Of a stretch of DNA of 64,000 nt, positions 34,255 through 47,310 are shown in pieces. The stretch lies in contig OX637410.1 of the NCBI GenBank assembly GCA_951799425.1, forward strand, positions 5,518,001-5,582,000, in the 5' to 3' direction. A program made the position numbers and the translations under genes. Under the pieces are notes generated by a model. That model saw only the letters and a list, made by a program, of their open reading frames with translations, was not told the DNA's origin and ran no database searches. How positions within the stretch are numbered: the stretch's first letter is position 1; each line of letters begins with the position of its first letter. The DNA is from Ilex aquifolium. Taxonomy: Eukaryota; Streptophyta; Magnoliopsida; Aquifoliales; Aquifoliaceae.

Positions 34255-37200
34255 TTGAGTTTCTTAGCGAGCTTGATGGGAGATGACCGGGATAAACTCC
34301 ACACGGATGTGGTGTTCATTGTATCGGAGTTTTCAGATGTTTTTCCCGAAGAATTACCCGGATTACCGCCACATAGGGAAATTGAATTCAAGATCGATCT
34401 CTATCCGGGAACCGAACCCATATCTATTGCTCCCTACCGGATGGCACCTTTGGAGTTGAAGGAGCTAAGGAAGCAATTGGATCAGTTGTTGGCGATTGGG
34501 TTTATCCGTCTAAGCACTTCACCCTGGGGAGCCCCGGTCCTCTTTGTGAAGAAAACGGATGAGACTCTACGGTTGTGCACGGATTACCGGAGGTTGAATC
34601 GGGTTACCGTGAAGAATAAGTATCCGTTGCCGAGAATTGATGACTTATTTGATCAGTTCTGGGTTCAAAGTATTACTCCAAGATTGATCTTCGCACGGGG
34701 TATCATCAGCTGCGGATTAAGGAGGAGGATATTCCTAAGACTGCTTTCCGTACCCGGTATGGTCATTTCGAGTATACGGTGATGCCGTTCAGATTGACTA
34801 ATGCCCCCGCAGCCTTCATGGACTTGATGCACAGAGTCTTCCGGCCTTACCTCGACCAATTTGTCATTGTGTTTATTGATGACATATTGGTTTACTCACA
34901 GACCCAGGAGGAACATGCTCGTCATCTCTCTATGGTGCTACAAACATTGAGAGAACATAAGTTATATGCGAAGATGAGCAAGTGTGAGTTCTGGATGAAG
35001 GAAGTGAAGTTCCTTGGCCATGTTGTGTCCGAGCAAGGAGTAGCGGTTGATCCCGCAAAGATTGAGGCCGTGATGAAATGGGAACCACCGAAGAACGTAA
35101 CGGAAGTCCGGAATTTCTTGGGGTTAGCCGGCTATTATCGTAGGTTTGTGGAAGGGTTCTCCAAGCTTGCGATGCCGATGACTCGACTTACAAAGAAGGG
35201 GGAGAAATTTTTCTGGACTCAAGCGTGCGAACTAGCTTTTCGCACCTTGAAGGAGAAGTTGACGACGGCACCTATCCTCATTATTCCGGGTAGTAGGGAA
35301 GGCTATGATATCTACACCGATGCTTCACTACGAGGTTTGGGATGCGTTCTAATGCAAGGAGGGAAGGTAGTGGCTTATGGCTCGAGGCAACTCAAGGTGC
35401 ATGAGCAGAATTATCCCACACACGACTTGGAGCTGGCCGCGGTGGTATTTGCTCTTAAGTTGTCGAGATGTTATTTATACGGGGAGAAATTTCAAGTGTT
35501 CTCGGACCATAAAAGCCTCAAGTATATCTTCACACAGAAAGACTTGAACCTCCGGCAGAGAAGGTGGATTGAGTACTTGGAAGATTATGAGTTCACACTC
35601 AACTACCATCCGGGGAAGGCCAATGTAGTTGCCGACGCTCTAAGCATGAAATCTCGGGGTGAAATCAATTCCCTTGCGGTAGGTAGGTGGAAAATGGTGG
35701 ATGCATTGGAGGAGTACGAGCTATGGGTGGATGGATCGGAGTATCAACCATATCTATTCAACCTTGTAGCTCAACCGACGCTTTTGCAACGGGTGGTGGA
35801 GTTACAATGGCTGCATTCAGAACTCGATTTGATTAGAGCCCGATTAGAGAATGGAGAAGCGATGGAAGGATGGTCTTGGAAGAATGGAGAGTTGAGATAT
35901 GGGGAGAAGCTATGTGTCCCCAATGATTCGTCCCTAAAGGAGGAAATACTTGGGGAGTGTCATCGCTCCAATTTTGCTATCCACCCCGGTAGCACAAAGA
36001 TGTATAGGGACATGAAGCATCAATACTGGTGGAGGGGAATGAAGCGAGATGTAGCCAAGTATGTGGCAAAATGTACGGTGTGCCAGCAGGTGAAGATTGA
36101 GCACCAAAGGTCAGGAGGAGTCCTACAGTCTTTGCCTATCCCAGAGTGGAAGTGGGATCACATCACCATGGACTTCGTATCTGGCTTTCCACGGACTTCA
36201 CGAGGGCATAATGTCGTATGGGTCCTCGTTGATAGACTCACCAAGTCCGCTCACTTCTTGGGTATGAAGACCACCGACACGTCAGAGACCCTGAGCAAGC
36301 TCTATATTCGCGAGATAGTGAGATTGCATGGAGTTCCACTATCCATTGTGTCGGATCGTGATTCTCGTTTCGTAGCTCAATTTTGGCAAAGTCTTCAAAG
36401 AGCTATGCGGACAGAGTTGCACTTCAGCACCGCTTTTCATCCCCAAACGGATGGCCAATCCGAGAGGGTAATCCAGATTCTAGAAGACATGTTGCGGGCT
36501 TGTGTGTTGGACTTCACGGGAGGTTGGAGCGACCATTTGCCGTTGGTGGAATTTGTATACAACAACAGCTATCAGGAAAGTATTGGGATGGCACCGTATG
36601 AAGCGTTGTATGGAAGACCATGCCGATCACCGACTTGTTGGTTAGAAGCCGGTGAGAGTAGTTTGTTGGGACCGGACATTGTTCGAGAAACTACGGAGAA
36701 GATTCAACTCATCCGAGAGAGACTACGGACGGCGCAAAGTAGACAGAAAAGCTATGCGGACCACAGAAGAAGACCCTTAGAATTCAAAGTGGGAGACTAC
36801 GTGTTCCTCAAAGTGTCGCGCAAGAAAGGAGTATTGAGATTCGGCAAGAAGGGAAAATTAGCACCAAGATATACTGGGCCATTCGAGGTAATTAAAGTGG
36901 TGGGCAAAGCGGCGTATTAGTTGCGGTTACCAGCTCAGTTGTCTGGGGTGCATGACGTGTTCCACGTGTCGATGTTGAGAAAGTGTCAATCGGATGCAAC
37001 TCCAGTAGTGAACTTGGAGGAGATTGAAATCCAAGACGGAGCAACCTACGAAGAACAACCGGTAGAAATTATTGACACCAAGGTAAAAGTGCTTCGCAAC
37101 AAAGTTATCAGATTGGTAAAGGTTCGGTGGCAACACCATGGAGTGGAGGAAGATACATGAGAACCGGAGCAAGAAATGCGGGAGAGGTATCCATATTTGT
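34255..37200 (+). pseudogene. Tekay-A pol region: reverse transcriptase, RNase H, integrase, chromodomain-like tail
   Basis: Reverse transcriptase (about 34330-35160) has [37 protein letters not shown] and the catalytic [10 protein letters not shown]. RNase H (about 35230-35660) has [31 protein letters not shown] and VVADALS. Integrase (about 35950-36900) has the zinc-binding end ([18 protein letters not shown]), core motifs ([33 protein letters not shown]) and the [21 protein letters not shown] stretch. The end (about 37030-37200) resembles the chromodomain-like tail of Tekay elements (VLRNKVIRLVKVRWQHHGVE), thought to guide integration to certain chromatin. The region is broken. Confidence 0.93.
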
Positions 37201-37239
37201 TCGCTACTTGAGGTAAGTTTCGAGGACGAAACTTTCCTT

Positions 37240-37252
37240 AAGGGGGGTGGAT
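37240..37252 (+). promoter_or_regulatory. Polypurine tract of Tekay-A
   Basis: AAGGGGGGTGGAT lies directly before the TG of the 3' LTR. It is the plus-strand primer site in this element type. Confidence 0.88.
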
Positions 37253-39122
37253 TGTAACACCCCGCATTTTTTCTTTTATATATATATGTATATAGATATA
37301 TAATAAATAATTGTGGTAAAAATGTGGATATGTGTAGAAATATGTGTTGGAAAGGTTTGGGATGGATTTGGTAGGCTTAGGAATGGATTGGAAATGAAAA
37401 ATAAAGGAAGTAGGCAAATCTGGGATCAACTACCGGTAGTAACTACCGGTAGTCAAGTGCCCAGTGTACTCGGACTACCGGTAGTCAACAGGTAGTCAAG
37501 TGCCCAGTGTACTCGGACTACCGGTAGTCATAGTTTAACTACCGGTAGTCACTGTAAAAATCAGACAATTTTAGTTCGCGAACAGCCGGTTTTTCCCCCA
37601 CTATAAATACTTCTTGCCATCCCCTTAGCCTTCATTACACACCTTAAAACCCTAGAAAACATTAGAGAGAAAGAGGGGAAGAGAAAAACACAAGATCAAA
37701 GGTGAAAAACAAGGAATTTAAGGGTGATTCAAGATCCAAGCCCTAGATTTCCAAGAACATCAAGGTAGGGGTTTTCTCTCACTCACTTACATTGAGGCTA
37801 GGGTTTTTATATATGTATGTTTTGACTATAAATGGTATATTTATGCTATGAAATCATCCTCTCTTAGGCTTTTTGGCAAAGATTACATGTTTTGAACAAA
37901 GCTAGAGTTTAATACCCATGAAATCTCTTCTCTTGTTTTAAAACCCTCATTTTTTTTGAGAGTGATGTAATTCTTTCTTAAATGCTTTCTTTATTATGGA
38001 TTTTTGAAACCTTAGTGCTTTGTGTTGGGTTGAATAACGATGTTATTGTGATCTCATGTATTTTTCTTAGTTGGTTGTGAAATGGTTACATATTATATTT
38101 TGGGGGTGGAGGTTACCCTAAAGTATGCCACCTACCATTTGTGAGAGGTTCCTTGTAAGGATGCTCACCCATTCTCAAGAGGTTCCTTATAAGGATGCTT
38201 GGGAAGCAAAGATGATCTAACGGGGGGTGGAGGTTACCCTAAAGTATGCCACCAACCGAAAGAACGGGGGGGTGGAGGTTACCCTAAAGTATGCCACCAA
38301 CCGAAAGAATGGGGGGTGGAGGTTACCCTAAAGTATGCCACCTACCATTTGTGAGAGGTTCCTTGTAAGGATGCTCACCCATTCTCAAGAGGTTCCTTGT
38401 AAGGATGCTTGGGAAGCAAATATGATCTAAGGGGGGGTGGAGGTTACCCTAAAGTATGTCACCAACCGAAAGAATGGGGGTGGAGGTTACCCTAAAGTAT
38501 GCCACCTACCGAAAGAATTATTGGAAATTGTTTATGGTAATTAATCGTGATTATTGGCATATGGTACTCGTTTATTCATTTAAGTAATGTTTTACATAAA
38601 CTTGAGATCCTCTTTAAATGTCACTGTTTTATTTCAAACTATGTATCTATGTTATGTTAAAAAGAATGCGACCGACCGTTTTAAATGCTTTTCTAAACCT
38701 TGTATGGGTTTGAGAGAATTTTTCTACAGAGCTTTGTGCTCACCCCCTACCGCTAACATTTTTCAGATTTCCTGGCTGAGGAGGACGTAAGGGTCGAAGA
38801 GCCCGCTACTTGGGAGACTCCACTTGACGGGAGTGTGGATCCTGAGGTGGACGCATAGAGCGACCTCCTTTCCTTTTTGTACTAGACTAGGATATTCATT
38901 CTGAACCTTGTATTGTCTAGTTTCCTTTTGTTATTTCCGCTGCGCTACTTTATGTGATTTTTGGAATGTAAAGGCCAAAATGGGTCTATTCTTTTGGATC
39001 ACTATGTAAGTATTTATGGATGACTTCATGAAGTCTTATTTATTGATGGATTATTTTAGTGCTCTCATGATGTGAATGTTAAAGAATGTAATGCCGTCCA
39101 GGGAGTGTTTTGGGGCGTTACA
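37253..39122 (+). repeat. 3' LTR of Tekay-A
   Basis: The LTR is 1870 bp and collinear with 30479-32505. It has five CTACCGGTAG palindromes (37430-37549), a TATA box (37602-37609) and about six minisatellite units (38100-38515), and lacks the 22-base G run. It ends next to the GAGTC duplication. Confidence 0.96.
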
Positions 39123-39239
39123 GAGTCATAGGGCTAAGATACAGAGATATTGTCCATCAGAGACTGGGTAAAGTCAGGTACGAGTGACGAGAGTTGGGCC
39201 ATTCACGTAGATGGTAGTCTTCGATTTAGGGGAAGAGTT

Positions 39240-40545
39240 GTGATTCCCCAGTCGGTGGATCTTAGAGAGCAGATCCTCAGGGAGTTCCATTACTCCAATT
39301 TTGTTATGCATCTAGGTGCTATAAAGATGTATCATGATCTTTGCCGCCAGCACTATTGGAGAGGGATGAAGAGACATGCTAGGGACTTCGTTAGTAGCTG
39401 TCTTATGTGCCAGCAAGTCAAGGCTGAGCACCAAAGACCGGCAGGGTTGCTCCAGCCTTTGGAGGTGGCTAAGTGAAAGTGGGAGCACGTCACTATGGAT
39501 TTTGTGACCCACTTGCCACGGACGTCGCGTGGGCATGACGCGGTGTGGGTGATAGTGGACCGGCTTATGAAGTCGACACACTTTTTGGCTGTGCGGATGA
39601 CCTTCACACAAGAGGAATTCTGCATGTTGTATATATAGGAGATAGTCCGGTTACATGGGGTACTAGTATCTACAATATCGGATCGGGATCCTAGGTTCAC
39701 GACCCATTTTTGGGAGAATTTCCAGCGAGCTATGGGTACACAGTTCATGATGAACACAACTTTTCATCCATAGACAGACGGTCAGTCAGAGAGGACCATC
39801 CAGACCTTAGAGGACATGCTACGGGCATGCGTCCTTGATCTCAAGGGTAGCTGGGAGGAGCATTTACCCTTAGTGGCGTTCGATTACAACAACAGTTATT
39901 AGGCGAGCATACAAATGACACCCTACGAGACACTTTATGGGAGGTCATGTTGTTCTTCGGTTGGTTGGATGGAGGTTGGAGAGAGACCCTCTACGGGTCT
40001 GGATTTGATTAGAGACACCACGGAGAAGGTGGACTTGATATAGAAGCGTCTTCTCATGGCTCAGAACAGACATAAGAGCTACGCCGAAAGGCGGCGACAA
40101 CCTCTAGATTTTGGGGTTGGAGATCACGTCTTCTTGAAGGTGATACCTAAAAGGGGAGTGGTCAGGTTTGGGAAGCAAGGGAAGCTATCGCCGAGGTACA
40201 TTAGGCCCTTCGTGGTACTTGGGAGGGTTGGCATACTCGCTTACCAGTTGGCATTACCACCAAATCTATCAGGTGTTCACGCGGTGTTCCATGTCTCCAT
40301 GCTTCGGAAGTACACTCATGCACATGTGGTGGATTAGGGTGAGCAAGTTGTTGATGCGGATGGGACCTTCGAGGAGTGACCGATGCATATCATAGATTTC
40401 TAAGAGCAGGTTTTGCGAGGCAAGATGGTGAGGCTGGTGAAAGTGTTGTGGCAGCATGTGGTGTGGAGGAGGTGACATGGTAACGTGAGGACACTATACG
40501 TGCTAGTTATCCGTTCTTGTTCGAGGATGGAGGTACATTCTTATA
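39240..40545 (+). pseudogene. Tekay-2 integrase and chromodomain-like tail region
   Basis: The zinc-binding end (HYSNFVMHLGAIKMYHDL, CLMCQQVKAEHQRP) and core (MDFVTHLPRTSRGHDAVW region; GMRTPYE-like area near 39920) are followed by the C-terminal part (FLKVIPKRGVVRFGKQGKL, SGVHAVFHVSMLRKY). A chromodomain-like tail follows (about 40390-40545). It continues the Tekay-2 pol interrupted by Tekay-A. It is broken. Confidence 0.86.
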
Positions 40546-41452
40546 GTTATGTAGTATCATGAGGATGGAGGTACATGAGGACACTAGTAATTAGTCATTA
40601 CGGTACGGGCTGAAAATTCAAATTGTTTTAGAACTCATATCGTGAAATGGACCACACCATTGGATTCATCTCATGAAATCTACTAACCTAGTCAATTTTC
40701 GTTGAATTCTGAGACAGTCAAATTTTTTACGTTTTACGATGTGATCAGGTGTCGCGGAGCGAAAATAAAAGCGATCGAATTTTAATTGCAAAAAATGAAA
40801 AAAAATTAAATTTACTTAGATAAAATATTTTAAACATAACACATAACGATATTTAATCGATTCGGGATAAAACCGGATCAGGAAAAGACAGGACGTGTGG
40901 CGCAACGAGGACCAAGTATTATGGGGTATAAAATGGGGAGAAAACCAGATTTTTCTCCCCATTTACACCAGATTTTCTAATAGAGAGAGAGAGAGAAAAA
41001 AAGAAGAGAGAGAAACTCAAGGAAATCTCAAGCTTCTTCTTGCGATCTAGGACCAATCGTTCATCGAATGGCTTCGGGCCAAGAACAAGAGTTGTTCTAC
41101 GCAAGGAGAGCTACGTCTACGTACCAAAAATCACGAATTTCGCTGAAGTCTTAAGAATGGAATTTTTTGAAATCAATGTTTAAAGTTTGAGTTAGGTTTC
41201 TTGGAGCTCCCTCTACGTGTATTACGCTTCAAGAGGTAGGGTTCCTCTCCAAGCTAGGTATATTTTCAACCTAGGGTTTGGGTATGAAATAGGTAGCATG
41301 ATTAGAGATGTAATCTCTTATTTAAATATGCTCATAGTGTAACTAGAATATGGGAAATGGTATAAGAATGTGTAAAATCAATTCTAACATGAATTGAGTT
41401 TGTTGAAATTGCTTGTATGTGATTTCATGAGGAATGTGATGAAGTGGGGTTT

Positions 41453-43955
41453 TGTAAACCCCCACATGCTTATATTAATATAGTAATGTACTTATTTAGT
41501 GATTCTTATATATGTAATGACGTAAAAATAAAATAAACATTGCATATGAACAGTGCACGTGAACAGTGCACTAGCTGCAACTTCAAGCCCAATTTCGACC
41601 TTGATACAGTCAATATCTCTCAAAACTCAAAACATGGAAGTTGTAGAACTCTTTCTTAGCGTTCCATATCATCTTGAATCACCTCAAGCGGAGCTCAGAT
41701 GAGAGAGCTATACCCAGATAACGAAGCGATGTCGAAACAGTCCGGCAGACTACCTTTCACCAATTTGATCATAACTCTTTGTTGGAAAGTCCAAATTGTG
41801 CACCGTTATTTTTGTTAGAACCCTAACTCGTATATCTTTCCAACCATATAGGTCACACATACTAGAAATACCTGAGTCAAATCAGTTTATTCTCCGAAGT
41901 TGACCAAAAATCTACACTTGGGTTGTAATTTTAATATTCGAGTGTAAATTTATTTTAGTTTTAAAATAAATGATAAAAATAAATGTTTTTAGGTTAAAAT
42001 AACATTAGAAATGAATCCGGAACGTCGAAAAACCTTAGGGTAGTCATATAGATCAAATTGGAGATTCTTAGTGGCAAAATCGTAATTTTGGAGAAAAACT
42101 CAAATTGCAGCCCAGTGAACAGTAAAAATCGGGGCTGCTATGTTTAAAACACCATTTCTCAGTCCATTTGCTCCCATCCTTTCACTCCACTCTCACCTCC
42201 AACTTGTTAGAACCCTAGGGGAAGAGAAAGGGAAGAAGAAAAGGGGCAAAGAGAGTCTCTAAAGCTTGAGCTTTTGTTTGGACTTTGGTTTGATTTCAAG
42301 GTAGGGGATTCTTCTCAAACTCTTTCATTGAGGATTAGGGTATTATATATGTATGTTTTCAATATTCTTGAGAGTATATGATAAATAGATATGAGTTCTT
42401 AGATTCTTTGTTATTGAAACATAGATTTTGAACAAAATGCATGATTGGGTTCAAGAGACATTGTTCTTGAGTTCCCAAAATCTTAGTTTTGTTAAATACA
42501 TGTTTGGGTTATGAAAAACACATGAATTCATGATTTCTAAATGCCTATTGTTGACTAAATCATGTTTTAATCTAATCCTTGTTATTATTCCAAGAAATTA
42601 TGTTTGGTTTGGAAAAACCCTAGAATTTTGATATCAAGGTTGTGAAGGTTTATTGATATGATCTCTTGCATATTTTAAATTCCTTAGTATTGTAGTATAT
42701 TGAGAATGGTACACTTGTGATTCTTGAATTATAAATGAGGAATTGTGGATTTTTTATATATTGGAAATTGTTTATGAATGGAGAATATCTTGGTTTCCTC
42801 ATTGTATGGTTGTTGTGAGGGACTTGGATTGCCATCGAGAGATGTCGTAGAGTGTTAGAGGTTAGTCTATCCCAGTGAGGGGTGAGATGGTTTCCTAACA
42901 CTTGTAGTGGTTTGTCATTTGGTAATGCGACCACTATCGTTCACTGGAGTTCGAACAAGGGATTGTATACTTTTCCTAGGAAGGGACTCGTCACTGCCAT
43001 TGGGATGGTAGACGCCCTTTTCCTATAGTGCTTGTGATTATGATGTAAATAGGTGGACTAGGTATAATCGTTGGGTAGATTCATGAGAAGCAATCAACAT
43101 ACATGGTACGGGGATGAACCAAAATATATATATAGAGAATGATGGTTGGATTGTCTTGGCCGGTGCATTGGTATGGGACAATGCATCGGAAGACGCCCTT
43201 CATAAATGGTATAATGTTATGCAATTTACATTAACTTTTCACTAGATCATGATTATAGCTTAAACTGGAGATCTACTTAAAATGTCATGTTTTACTTGAA
43301 ATGCTATATATGTTATTTGTAAAATGAGACCGACCGTTTTATATACTTTTCTAAACCTTGTTTGGGATTGGGAGGATTTTTCTACAGAGCTTCGTGCTCA
43401 CCCCCTACCGTTGAATATTTTCAGATTTTACTCTAGAGGAGGAGCTCGATGCTCATGAGCCGGGCCCAGGAGAAGCTTCCTTAGAGGGATACGTGGATCC
43501 CGAGTGGGACATATAGAGATGTCATTTATTTTTGTACTAGACTTGATAAATTATTTTGGAAGTCATGTAAAGTCTAGTATTTTGTATTCCGCTGCGTTAT
43601 CTTAGTTCAATTCATTTGGAAATGTAAAGGCCATTGTTGGACATATTCTTTTGATATTGTGGCCATGACTTGGCTTATTAATTTGGAGAATGTTATTGTG
43701 AATATTACATGTGGTGAATGGAAAATCTTTTGGGGCAACGTTGTAGAGATTTGAGGGATAAATGGACCCGGTGTGGTCGATGTATTATAAATGCACAGGT
43801 TGTGTTTTGGGTAGAGCTCCCCGAACAAAGGAGGCTCTGCCCAAATTTCGTGAAAATTAAGGACCCCCGGTTATTTATGAATTTTTATTTGTGCTTTCAC
43901 GTTATAAATGGTTGTAGAATGTATTGTCGTCCAGGGTGGTATTTGGGGCGTTACA
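41453..43955 (+). repeat. Solo LTR C, Tekay-like
   Basis: The 2503-bp insertion starts TGTAAACCCCC and ends GGGGCGTTACA, flanked by GGTTT at 41448-41452 and 43956-43960. It is related to S1 (4768-7204): both contain GAATCCGGAA(C/G)GTCGAA and GGTTAGTCTATCCC-like stretches. It has no ACCGGT palindrome array, unlike S1 and Tekay-A. Confidence 0.93.
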
Positions 43956-44710
43956 GGTTTTTATGTGTTTACATGATTTTATTTTTTTGGGTGTTTGATA
44001 AAATGCCTTGAATGATATGGGCATGTTATTTGAATGGAAATGTTAAAACATGTTTTGGGTGATGTTGTGAATTATAATTATGCTTATGATATACCTGACA
44101 ATTGGGAAATTTTGTTGAGATGGAATATTGTTCATAATGTGCTCATGACATATTGAACATGATATTGAAATTGCAATTGAAAACTTGATTGCATAGTGAT
44201 ATGATTAGTTGTACATTACATTTGCATATGCACTAGAAACATCACATTCGTGGGCATGTGACATGATTCTGGGTGTGTGCAAGATTTTGATCAAACACCA
44301 TCCTTTGTGGATGATACGTGGGCTCAGAAAATTTGGACCAAGGTTCGACTAAGTCGCACGGGTTGCATTGAAAATAGGGTCGAGGTTAGCAAGAAGGGTT
44401 AGATTATCCCTCGGGTGCAAGATCCGGTGATTTGGATACGCACTCCGTTGGTATTGAGTCCATAAAGTGTGTCAGCATACGCGGAGCCGTTAGTGGAAGT
44501 GCATAGATGCCGTGTCGGTTGGGTACCCGTTGGTGGAAGTCCATAAATACCCACCCCAAGAAAGACTCGAAATTTATAAATGGTCATTAGATGTGTAACA
44601 TCAATGGAATGTCTGGGTGCATACGCATGACATTGCATGTGGTATGGGAGCCGGTGGAGGGCTCGGGTTGCATTGCATGGGTGAGTCTCACCTCATAATA
44701 TGGCATAGAA

Positions 44711-46444
44711 TGGTGGATGGAATGAAATGTATGAAATGGAATGTTCGAAATGAACAAAAGTGCTCCCCAAGTGCAAGGAGTCTTTTGAGTGTCGTGTTTT
44801 ACTTGGAAAAGTATTCCAAGGTCGTCTCCTCGGGTAAGGAAAGTTCAAGTGTGTGAAGGTGATTTTGTAAAAAGGGAAAAGTGTAAAATCTTTTGGTTTT
44901 GAGTTGTTGTGATTTTGTGTTCTTGATGAAAATGAAATAAAACAAGTGTTGGCTAATCTGAAGGGTTCATTCCAATGGGAATCCCAAATCAACTCGAAGT
45001 CTGCCTCGAATAGAGTTTATATGAATGATTGATTCGAGGGAAGCTAGGGACGAAATGGAGGTGAGGATCCAAACATAACTTGTGACCAGGCCTACGGGAT
45101 ATCAAAGACTCACAACCGCATCCACCCTCAACCCAGTCAAACCGAACCATCGTACTCTGAGAGAAGGAAAGAAAATGAGTTAAAATGACACACCCAAGAG
45201 GAGGTCTCCCTTGGATTAGACAACTTAAAAATCTAGCTACTCATGGTAAAAGGAAAGACATGCATCATGTAAAGAGACATAATGGAGAAATGAAACATGG
45301 AACTTGAACTAATGCAAGAAAACTTGAACTATGAAGAAAAATATTCAAAACCCATTTTAAAACTTGAAGTGAAGAAAACTTAAATGCATTAATGGTAGAT
45401 TCAAGAACATGGAACTAAACTTGAAATACACTTGAAATAAATTAGTTTAACGTATAAGAATTAAAGATTACAAGATATTTAAAGCTAACTACAACTGAAA
45501 TGGAGAGGAAAATGCAAAAATACAAACTTCTATATGTAACTATTCATCATCTTCCTTAGGAGCTTTCTAAGCTTAGGTAGCCACACCTTTGAAATGCTTG
45601 TGGAATGCTGAATATATGGAGTGTGAGAGCCTTGCAATTTCGTCCATGGTGGTCCCTAGCATGTGTGTGCAGGCCTCCCATCAATAGGAGGTGAGTTGAT
45701 GGCCTTGGATAGGCTAGCCTCCAACCCCTCATGGCAGCCCCCTTCTCTCCCAACCCCATTAATGCCAATGTCTCCAAAGTCTAAGCATGGGTGATGAGAG
45801 GCATGTAAATGTGTAAGGGAAGTCAGGGGACAAGTGGGAGAAATGTAGGTGGGACCCCCAAGAAAGTGGGAGAAGACTTGCAGGCGTTCTGGGCATTTTG
45901 GGCTATTTCAGAAAAGCGTACTGGTACGGCGTACCGGTACGTCGAACTCCAGTAGGTGAATCGTACTGGTACGCCATACCAGTACGCTTCAGCTCCGGAC
46001 CAGTTTTCGTAGAATTGTCATAAATTTTGATCCAACAGTCCGATTGAGCTGAAATTTTGACACAATACAGAAGAAATCTAGATATACAACTTTCATGTTT
46101 TGCCCTATTTCAGATTCAAAGTAGATCATGGTCAAAATGGAGGAAAACCAAGGTAATGCCACCAAATGGTGCGGGTGCTGGTGCCTATGCTACCAAACAC
46201 CGATACCTCCTTGATTTCTTTCACTTTTAAGCCTCCAAATCCTCAAGTAATGTGTCCATGCCTTCGCCACACATCCATACTTAGTTGCAAGGTTGTAAAA
46301 TTCATGATTTACGGTATAATTACCTGCAACATTGAAAATTCAACATTATTCACAAATTTGGCTAACTCTAAGTAATTAATTACAAAGTTGAGTTAAAACA
46401 CCATGTAATGAGACCGTTAAATATACAATATTTTGTGCTCATCA
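44711..46444 (-). repeat. Truncated Athila LTR (LTR-H) in the Tekay-2 3' LTR
   Basis: It matches the Athila-1 LTR on the minus strand from GTGGATGGAATGAAATG onward and ends GTGCTCATCA at 46444. About 300 bp expected at its other end is missing, together with about 200 bp of the host LTR. It contains CGTACCGGTACG-type palindromes at 45915-45985. Confidence 0.8.
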
Positions 46445-47180
46445 GGGTACGTGTTGACGACCGAGCCGGGTTGTGGCTCGTGAATCCCATTCTGTAATCA
46501 TTTTGTACTTTGTTTTGCCCTTATATAAATCATGTATAAAACCTTGTATTTTAGTAAAGGCATGCAATGTGACATTGTTCTTTTGTTAAAGGATGAATGG
46601 AATGGGTGTGGTATGCATTGGATGGCTAAAAGTTTGATTTTGGGAAGTTTGGGAAAAATCTAGGCACCAGGTAGCGGTACCTCACAGATACCAGTACCTC
46701 GACGGATAGTGGACTCAGATACCGGTACCTAGGTTCACAAGTACCAGTACCACGCTGTCGAGGGCCTAGGTACCAATACCACGTTTACAGGTACCGTTAC
46801 CTGGCAAACAGAAAGCTCAAGTACCAGTACCAAGTACATAAGGTACCAGTACCTCTTCACAAAAATTGAAATTTTGTAATATAACCTTGCTGAGCATTCA
46901 CCTTTTGAGCCCTTTTGTTTAAAGAATGTATTTGGTTCAATATTAAGTGTAAATTGATGGGGATTGGACCTTGGAATGATCAAGTGATTGATATGTATAC
47001 ATGTTATGCATTTGGGAGTGCTTCGGTAAAAGGAAGACTCTGCCCAAACTCTGTGTTGGTTACCATCCCGATGAAGGGGATGTGATGACGTGGTGCCAGG
47101 TTATGCGGCATTCACAGGTATTTCTACGGGTTGATGGGTGATCAACGGGTCGATAAAGGACCCCCGATTTTAGGGGCGTC

Positions 47181-47310
47181 CCAACTAGGGTGATATCCAT
47201 TAGACTTTTAATTGCAGCTATTTCAATTCATGATTTACAAATTGACCAAATAGATGTAAAAATTACTTTTCTAAATGGGGACATAGAAGAGGAAATTTAC
47301 ATGTGCCAAC
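47181..47310 (+). pseudogene. copia-1 reverse transcriptase piece
   Basis: It reads IRLLIAAISIHDLQIDQIDV followed by a TFLNGDIEEEIYMCQ stretch, the standard copia reverse transcriptase segment (usually DVKTAFLNGDLEEEIYM). It is bounded on the left by the Tekay-2 LTR and on the right by LTR-I. Confidence 0.88.

Larger units (their letters stand above)
30479..39122 (+). mobile_element. Tekay-A: near-complete young Ty3/gypsy chromovirus element
   Basis: The element runs from TGTAACACCCCGC to GGGGCGTTACA and is flanked by the target duplication GAGTC (30474-30478 and 39123-39127). It has both LTRs (30479-32505 and 37253-39122), a tRNA-iMet primer site, gag, zinc knuckle, protease, reverse transcriptase, RNase H, integrase, a chromodomain-like tail and a polypurine tract, in canonical order. 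The LTRs look almost identical by eye (roughly 1 percent substitutions) apart from repeat-copy differences, so insertion was recent, perhaps under a million years. The coding region has about half a dozen breaks, so it is a fossil, but the best preserved one here. It lies between the RNase H and integrase regions of Tekay-2. Confidence 0.96.
25441..47180 (+). mobile_element. Tekay-2: Ty3/gypsy chromovirus element, nested and broken
   Basis: Parts are the right part of a 5' LTR (25441-26946), a primer site (26952-26964), gag and zinc knuckle, protease, reverse transcriptase, RNase H, integrase, a chromodomain-like tail and a 3' LTR (40611-47180). Tekay-A (30479-39122) splits it, and two further LTR insertions (41453-43955; 44711-46444) lie within the 3' LTR. 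Its right end joins copia-1 reverse transcriptase sequence at 47180, so the Tekay-1/2 unit inserted into copia-1. It has many breaks (well over ten) and is old. Confidence 0.88.
40611..47180 (+). repeat. 3' LTR of Tekay-2 with two nested LTR insertions
   Basis: LTR sequence occupies 40611-41452, 43956-44705 and 46445-47180, and aligns with the LTRs of Tekay-3 (51659-54356) and the truncated 5' LTR (25441-26946). A TATA-like box (TATAAAA) is at 40927-40933. GTACC(G/A)GTAC-type palindromes are at 46665-46855. The last segment ends GGGGCGTC next to copia-1. About 200 bp of LTR is missing at the 44711-46444 insertion. Confidence 0.82.
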
